Shown in pieces: positions 58,981-64,000 of a stretch of DNA of 64,000 nt. How positions within the stretch are numbered: the first letter of the stretch is position 1; each line of letters begins with the position of its first letter. Below the pieces are notes generated by a model. That model was not told where the DNA came from. It saw only the letters and a program-made list of their open reading frames with translations, and did not search any database. The stretch is from Antilocapra americana (lineage: Eukaryota > Chordata > Mammalia > Artiodactyla > Antilocapridae): positions 9,706,211 through 9,770,210 of the forward strand of contig ML664161.1 of NCBI GenBank assembly GCA_007570785.1, given 5' to 3'. The translations under genes were made by a program, and so were the position numbers.

Positions 58981-60607
58981 TTATTATTGCTCATCGATTT
59001 TAAAAAAATTAGTTAGGAAAATGGTCTTTCTATTGGACCCCTCACTCATGCTTATTCACCTTGTGTATTTTGAAATCTAGCCAGAGCTGTGATAAGTTAT
59101 AGTCTCTACTTCAGTGATCTTTAAACTAGACTGCTATAATATTTTATTTTATTAACATCCCTGAAAAAAACTCAACAAGGCTCTTCATGGGAGCAAAATA
59201 TTACACTTTGAATGTCACTTTCCAGGAAGATGACTCAATATATTTTATACTAGCTGAGAGATAATAATCTGGGCTCCCTGATGTAAAAGGATTTAAAAGT
59301 CCTTGAGCATTTGGTGTTTGTGTGGCTTTTGTTACCATAGCCCTCCATGGTTTGGCTACCTATTCATCTATTTTTAACTGATACATCACATAAAGAAAAA
59401 GAAATTGCAGTCAAATTCTATGTGGAGATTTGTGGTTCTAGTCATTGTGTTTCTTAATTAGAAAAAACTGTCCTGCTGTTAGGAAGAAACTATGGATTTA
59501 TGCCTGGAGACCTTTTTAAGGTCCTGTATATAACAATTATTATTCATGTTCATTTGTTATTTTCCTTTAGGTTGTAATTAATTTCCAACATACTGGTTTC
59601 ACTGCTCAAAAGATGAACAACTTTATGAATTTAGGGCAGATATTGTAACAAGTAGTTATTTTCCATTTCAAACTGTGGCAAAGAAAAAGAAGAGGGTATT
59701 TTTCCTGAATGGCCTTTAAAATTATTTCTCTTTGGAAATATCTTTGAAAACGACCAGATTGGAAGTTTTAGCTATTTGGTTATAATAACACTGATGAGTA
59801 ACAGACTGAACAAGGTTGAAAAGGTACTTCACTGAAAAGTCCACTTTGGGAACAAAGAAAAGTCTCAGCTCTATCCTGATTATGCACTTGTGTTACACGC
59901 CATGACCACTCACCAGTTTAGGTGGGTTCTGTGCACTTAAAAAAGAGGCTGAAAAATTAAAAGCCTCTTTGAAATACTACAACACACTGTCTTGCCTCCA
60001 GTCATATCACTGTCCCCCATATCAGAATCAATGTTTCATTTCCTTACTCAAATCAGGACAGTGAAGAAAAACTATATGCCGTATGTAGAGTTAGGTGATT
60101 AGAAGGATTTTGGCCTCTTTTTCTTCCAGTGCATTTTTTTCTCTTCTACCTTTACAGTTCCCTTTACAAAAAAATTCTTGAGCTTTTGTCGCATATGAAG
60201 GGGAAAAAAACCTGTAAAATATTATTGAGTCCTAATTTATTTTTCCATTTGGAGGAAAACATCTAATCTGCAATAATATGTAAAAGATAGCATCTCTATA
60301 GCACCCAAGGTCTTACAGGTGAAATCTGAAAAGATCGAAAGCCCCTGTGTGTGTATAATAATATTAGCACATTAAATTTAATCATAGGGGATTATAAAAG
60401 TTATTACAAATAAGTTTTTATGCATTTATTTAAAACTAGTGGCTTATTAAACATGGCAAATATTTTGTTGATGTTCCAAAAGAGCTTCTTATGGATACCT
60501 ATAAATAAATATTTTATAGATAAGTACTGTGAAAAGCAAACTTTAAACAAGGTTGACACTTTTTTCAGTGCTCATGCTGAATCACCTTTGAATGGCAGAT
60601 TCTTAAG
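58981..60607. other. SPATA16 intron 1 (inferred), no recognised element
   Basis: AT-leaning sequence. The 87-codon ORF at 60420-60683 has no motif and runs into an L2 fragment. Confidence 0.4.
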
Positions 60608-60740
60608 ATATCACTCATTCAACTATTCATTCCCTCACTCATACACCAACTATCTCAGAGCACACATTTTATGCCAGCTATAATGTTAAGAGTACTCAGA
60701 TGAAGACTTGGTCTGTGTCTTAGAGAAAGAGAGAGCTCAG
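60608..60740 (-). mobile_element. L2 LINE 3' end, antisense
   Basis: ATCACTCATTCAACTATTCA, GAGCACACATTTTATGCCAG and CTATAATGTTAAGAGTACTC fit the complement of the L2 tail. Confidence 0.5.
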
Positions 60741-61149
60741 ATTGTCTACCTAAAACCATACTCAGTGATATTGGATGCCTTTAGTTCCTCAGTAATATCA
60801 TGAGTTAGGGAGACAACAGCCAATAATAAAATCTGAACTCTGAAAGAGTGATCCTCTTTGGCTTGACAAGAGAGAAACAACCTCGTAGCATACACTTTGT
60901 TAAGAAATACCGGTTAGGACAAAACAAAATAAAAATTAAAAGTCTGTTATTCATAAACCAAGTTAGATCTTGGTCTGTTCTTTCTCGTCAGATGAGACAC
61001 GGTGTGCCGCGTAGAGGACAGGGACCCAGTTTGGAATTCCTTTTAACTGCCTGCAGGAAATGATTTCTTGGCTACTTATTACGGTTATCAGTAGAAAACG
61101 TTCCTCATTCCCAGGGTGAGAAGGATGAAAGGAGCTCCTACTTTCCCCA

Positions 61150-61460
61150 ACTTCCTCCTGAAGGCCCTTTTCCTCCCCAGCCAGCCTGGGAAGCTGAAAA
61201 GTTTTAACTGCGCAGAGCTAAACCTTCTCCTACCTAGGCAGTGGCGGCGGCTCAGCCCCGCACGGGCGGGACGAAGCTCTGGACTCTTCCCAGCTGCCGC
61301 ATCTGGCCACACCCGAGTCCAAACGTCCGGATCTTGGGCCACGTTGGTCAGTGTGCTCGCGGAAGCCCAGGTGTGAAACGTCACATTCCGCGCGGCCACG
61401 CCCCTCTGCCCGTAGCCCCGCCCCAGCCCCGCCCACAGCCCTGCCCTTGATACCTGCGTG
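61150..61460 (-). promoter_or_regulatory. CpG island, candidate SPATA16 promoter/exon 1 region
   Basis: The only CpG-dense stretch in the window, densest at 61240-61445. Minus-strand features are GC boxes in the GGGCGGGGC blocks at 61412-61437, a CRE-like TGACGTTT at 61376-61383, and a splice-donor-like CCTAG/GTAGGA at 61228-61238. It lies about 21 kb upstream of the SPATA16 coding exon on the correct strand. Promoter identity is inference; a promoter for a plus-strand transcript is also possible. Confidence 0.55.
61234..61238 (-). other. Candidate splice donor of a non-coding exon 1
   Basis: Minus strand CCTAG followed by GTAGGA, so the exon would end at 61234 with GT at 61232-61233. It lies at the island edge facing SPATA16. 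No transcript evidence is available here. Confidence 0.35.
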
Positions 61461-61999
61461 GCTGCGGTCATTTTTTCCAACTGTGAAAAAAGTTTGTTTC
61501 TCCTCGCTTCAGATTCTAAAAGTAATGTGATCGTTAAAAAAATACTTTGGAAAATACAAAAGGGTGTGTGTAAAACAAAAATAATCTATAGTTTTAAGAG
61601 AAATACTAAGACCATTTCAGTATATGTCTTTGCACTCTCCTTACCGTGAATAGATAGAAAATAGATTGCGCTTCTTCTTTGCCCTTGTCACATACATATA
61701 AGTGCACAGGTAGGGAATGCATAGTAAATGCACTTCATAAAATTTTGTATATCTTTTCTTTTTTAAAGAAAAATACTTAAAAACTTTTTTACCGTAAAAA
61801 GTACGTACGTAGGAGTTAAAGTTCTGTTGTATATATTAAAAAGTGAAAAATTTTAAAAGATCAGCCAAGTACCCTTCACAGAATATTCTACATTTGAAGG
61901 AACCTATGTACCTCTAAGGACTGAATCTTCTCAGCAATATTATAAATTTTATGACAAACATTACCTTGGCTTTTCTTTATAGTTTAACAAATAATATAT
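61461..61999. other. 5' flank, no recognised element
   Basis: A/T-rich, with ACGTACGTAC at 61800-61809 as a curiosity. No gene supported. Confidence 0.4.
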
Positions 62000-62575
62000 A
62001 TCATTTTTTATTGAAGTATGGTACATGTACAGAAAAGTCAGTCAACTGTAGGTGTATTCAATGAATTATCACAAAGTGAACCCACCAGAATAACTGCCAC
62101 CCAAGTGAAAAAAATAAAACATTATTAGCATCCTAGAAAACCTTCCTAATAACTATCCCTTTTCTGTTCCCCAGAGGTAATGATTATCTTGCCTTCTAAC
62201 ACCATAGTTTAGTTTTGCCTATTTTTGAACTTTAGAAAAATAGTCCACTCATTGTTTGACTGTTCAATACTGCTGTTGATTATACTTATCTTTTACAAAG
62301 TACACTACATATCCTAACCATATTTATGACAAGTCTATATCCTGTCTTCTTCACTTAACACTCTACAGAGTCATTTTTGCATGTCATTTAACCTTGTGCT
62401 AAAAAAACCAGTTTTGCCTTATAGTCTACTGGATGGATATAATGGATATAGCACGATTTTATTGGAAGTATAGGTTTTGGTTTTTTTTTAAAAGGAGGGG
62501 AGGCCATATCTCCTAAGCATATGTATTTGCTTGCATATTGTTTGGTGTACATCTGTGGGTTATCTCTTTAGGATT
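62000..62575 (-). mobile_element. L1M 3' UTR, antisense
   Basis: TTTTTTATTGAAGTATGGTA, GAATTATCACAAAGTGAACC, CCAGAGGTAATGATTATCTT, TTAGTTTTGCCTATTTTTGA and ACTTAACACTCTACAGAGTC are successive parts of an ancient L1 3' UTR complement. Confidence 0.7.
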
Positions 62576-62793
62576 ATTCTTTTTTTTTTTTCTCTCCCTT
62601 TTATTGTTTTTGCCATACAATGCCATGATATCACTATGGGTTTACATATGCTCCCCTTCCAGAAACCCCTCCCTCCCCTCTCCCTCCTCCCTCCCCCCGG
62701 GAAATCTCGATGCACCAGCCCCGAGAATCAATCCTGGGCTGGCGATTGATTAGACATATGATAATTAACATGTTTCAATGCCATTCTCCCATA

Positions 62794-63455
62794 TCATCCC
62801 ACCCTTTCCCTCATCCACAGAGTCCACGAGTCAATTCTATACATCTGCGTTCCTTTTGCTGTCTCACATGTTGGGTTCTCGTTACTGTCTTTCTGAATTC
62901 CATATATATGTGTTAATATACTGTATTGTTGTTTTTGCTTCTGGCTTACTTCACTCTGGATAATGGGCTCCAGTTCGGTCCATCTGAGTAGAACTGATTC
63001 AAATGAATTTTTTTTAATGCTGAGTAATATTCCATTGTGTATATGTACCACCGCTTTCTTATCCATTCGTCAGTTGATGGGCATCTAGGTTGCTTCCATG
63101 TCCTGGCTATTGTAAACAATACAGCGATGAACATTGGGGTAGACGTGGCTCTTTCAATTCTGGTTTCCTCGGTGTATATGCCCAGCAGTGGGATTGCTGG
63201 GTCATATGGCAGGACTATTTGCAGCTTTTTAAGGAACCTCCACAATGTTTTCCATAGTGGCTGTACTAGTTTACATTCCCACCAACAGTGTAGGAGAGTT
63301 CCCTTTTCTCCACATCCTCTCCAGCACTTATTGCTTGTAGATTTTTGGATTGCAGCCATTCTGATTGGTGTAAAGTGATACCTCATTGTGGTTTTGATTT
63401 GCATTTCTCTGATAATGAGTGATGTTGAGCATCTTTTCATGTGTTTGTTAGCCAT
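62794..63455 (-). pseudogene. L1 ORF2 C-terminus with a frameshift
   Basis: The frame from 63455 reads [56 protein letters not shown]. It shifts at an A-run near 63010-63017. The second frame continues [19 protein letters not shown] to a stop near 62794. Confidence 0.9.
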
Positions 63456-63620
63456 TTTTATGTCTTCTTTGGAGAAATGTCTGTTAAGTTCTTTGGCCCA
63501 CTTTTTGATTGGGTTGTTTATTTTTCTAGAATGGAGCTGCAGGAGTTGTTTGTATATTTTTGAGATTAATTGTTTGTCCGTTGTTTCATTGGCTATTATT
63601 TTCTCCCATTCTGAAGGCTA

Positions 63621-64000
63621 AAATTGAAAAATAAAAATCACATGATTATCTCAATAGATGCAGAGAAAGCCTTTGATAAAATTCAACATCCATTTATGAT
63701 AAAAACCCTCCAAAAAGCAGGAATAGAAGGAACATACCTCAACATAATAAAAGCTATATATGACAAACCCACAGCAAACATTATCCTCAATGGTGAAAAA
63801 CTGGAAGCATTCCGACTGAAATCAGGAACAAGACAAGGGTGCCCACTCTCACCACTACTTTTCAACATAGTTTTGGAAGTCTTGGCCACAGCAATCAGAG
63901 CAGATAAAGAAATTAAAGGAATCCAGATTGGAAAAGAAGAAGTAAAACTCTCTCTGTTTGTAGATGACATGATCCTCTATATTGAAAACCCTAAAGACTC
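63621..64000 (+). pseudogene. L1 ORF2 reverse-transcriptase core, inverted segment
   Basis: An open frame from about 63634 to the window end encodes [38 protein letters not shown] and [12 protein letters not shown]. These are RT motifs A, B and C. The catalytic box is FVDD at 63957-63968, where L1 normally has FADD (GCA to GTA). Confidence 0.92.

Larger units (their letters stand above)
62580..64000 (-). mobile_element. Twin-primed (5'-inverted) bovine L1, running off the right edge
   Basis: 62580-63620 is L1 3' end in minus orientation: T-run tail at 62580-62591, pyrimidine-rich 3' UTR block at 62663-62698, then ORF2 C-terminus. From 63621 the sequence becomes plus-strand ORF2 from the RT domain and continues to 64000. 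A 3' segment joined to an inverted upstream segment is the signature of twin priming. The insertion sits next to the L1M 3' UTR at its left. The 5' target duplication is outside the window. Confidence 0.93.

Noticed and set aside
61088..61480. 130-residue minus-strand ORF over the CpG island
   Set aside because: GC-rich sequence is low in stops. ORFs occur in several frames on both strands and the peptide has no recognisable domain.

Overview
This is mammalian nuclear DNA from a ruminant, almost certainly a bovid such as cattle. The evidence is its repeats: BovB (RTE) LINEs, Bov-tA, Bov-A and Bov-A2 SINEs, CHR-2 tRNA-Glu SINEs and bovine-type L1 elements, lying on a background of worn MIR, L2, L1M and hAT relics. 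There are no bacterial or plasmid features, no CRISPR array and no operons. No retroviral element was recognised.

Only one cellular protein-coding segment can be supported. It is the first coding exon of SPATA16 (spermatogenesis-associated protein 16, needed for acrosome formation) on the minus strand at about 39308-39925, with clear acceptor and donor sites. The exon encodes the N-terminal 174 residues in this genome. The start used by the human protein, as I remember it, is destroyed here (GTG in place of ATG, plus a net loss of about 13 nt). Translation must begin at the Met equivalent to human Met31. A compact CpG island at about 61230-61450, some 21 kb upstream, has GC boxes, a CRE-like site and a usable minus-strand splice donor. 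It is the best candidate for the SPATA16 promoter and non-coding exon 1. On that reading 39926-61233 is intron 1, 1-39307 is intron 2, and 61450-64000 is 5' flank.

Layout: 1-1820 is the 3' part of a bovine L1. 2265-3440 holds decayed antisense L1M. 3450-19220 is intron with scattered MIR, L2, L1M, Bov SINE and CHR-2 copies. 19225-21670 is a 5'-truncated BovB on the minus strand with an RT YADD box, split by a 5'-truncated L1. 21680-39300 carries several BovB 3' ends, Bov-tA and Bov-A SINEs, MIRs and hAT fragments, including a composite tRNA-head/BovB-tail element with its own target duplication. 39308-39925 is the SPATA16 exon. 42647-49145 holds Bov-tA copies, an old L1 3' UTR with a 27-C tract, a recent-looking L1 with a perfect 15-bp duplication, and a 1.35-kb L2. 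50240-51550 is an L1M 3' UTR interrupted by a CHR-2 SINE. 53163-53219 is a tiny U6 snRNA-derived insertion. 62000-64000 is an L1M 3' UTR with a twin-primed (5'-inverted) bovine L1 running off the right edge.

I found no undescribed multi-gene system. The most interesting items are the tailless U6 micro-retropseudogene, the altered SPATA16 start, the composite SINE, the BovB-L1 fused reading frame and the putative SPATA16 promoter. Repeat family names rest on remembered consensus sequences, so boundaries are approximate unless a target-site duplication is given.
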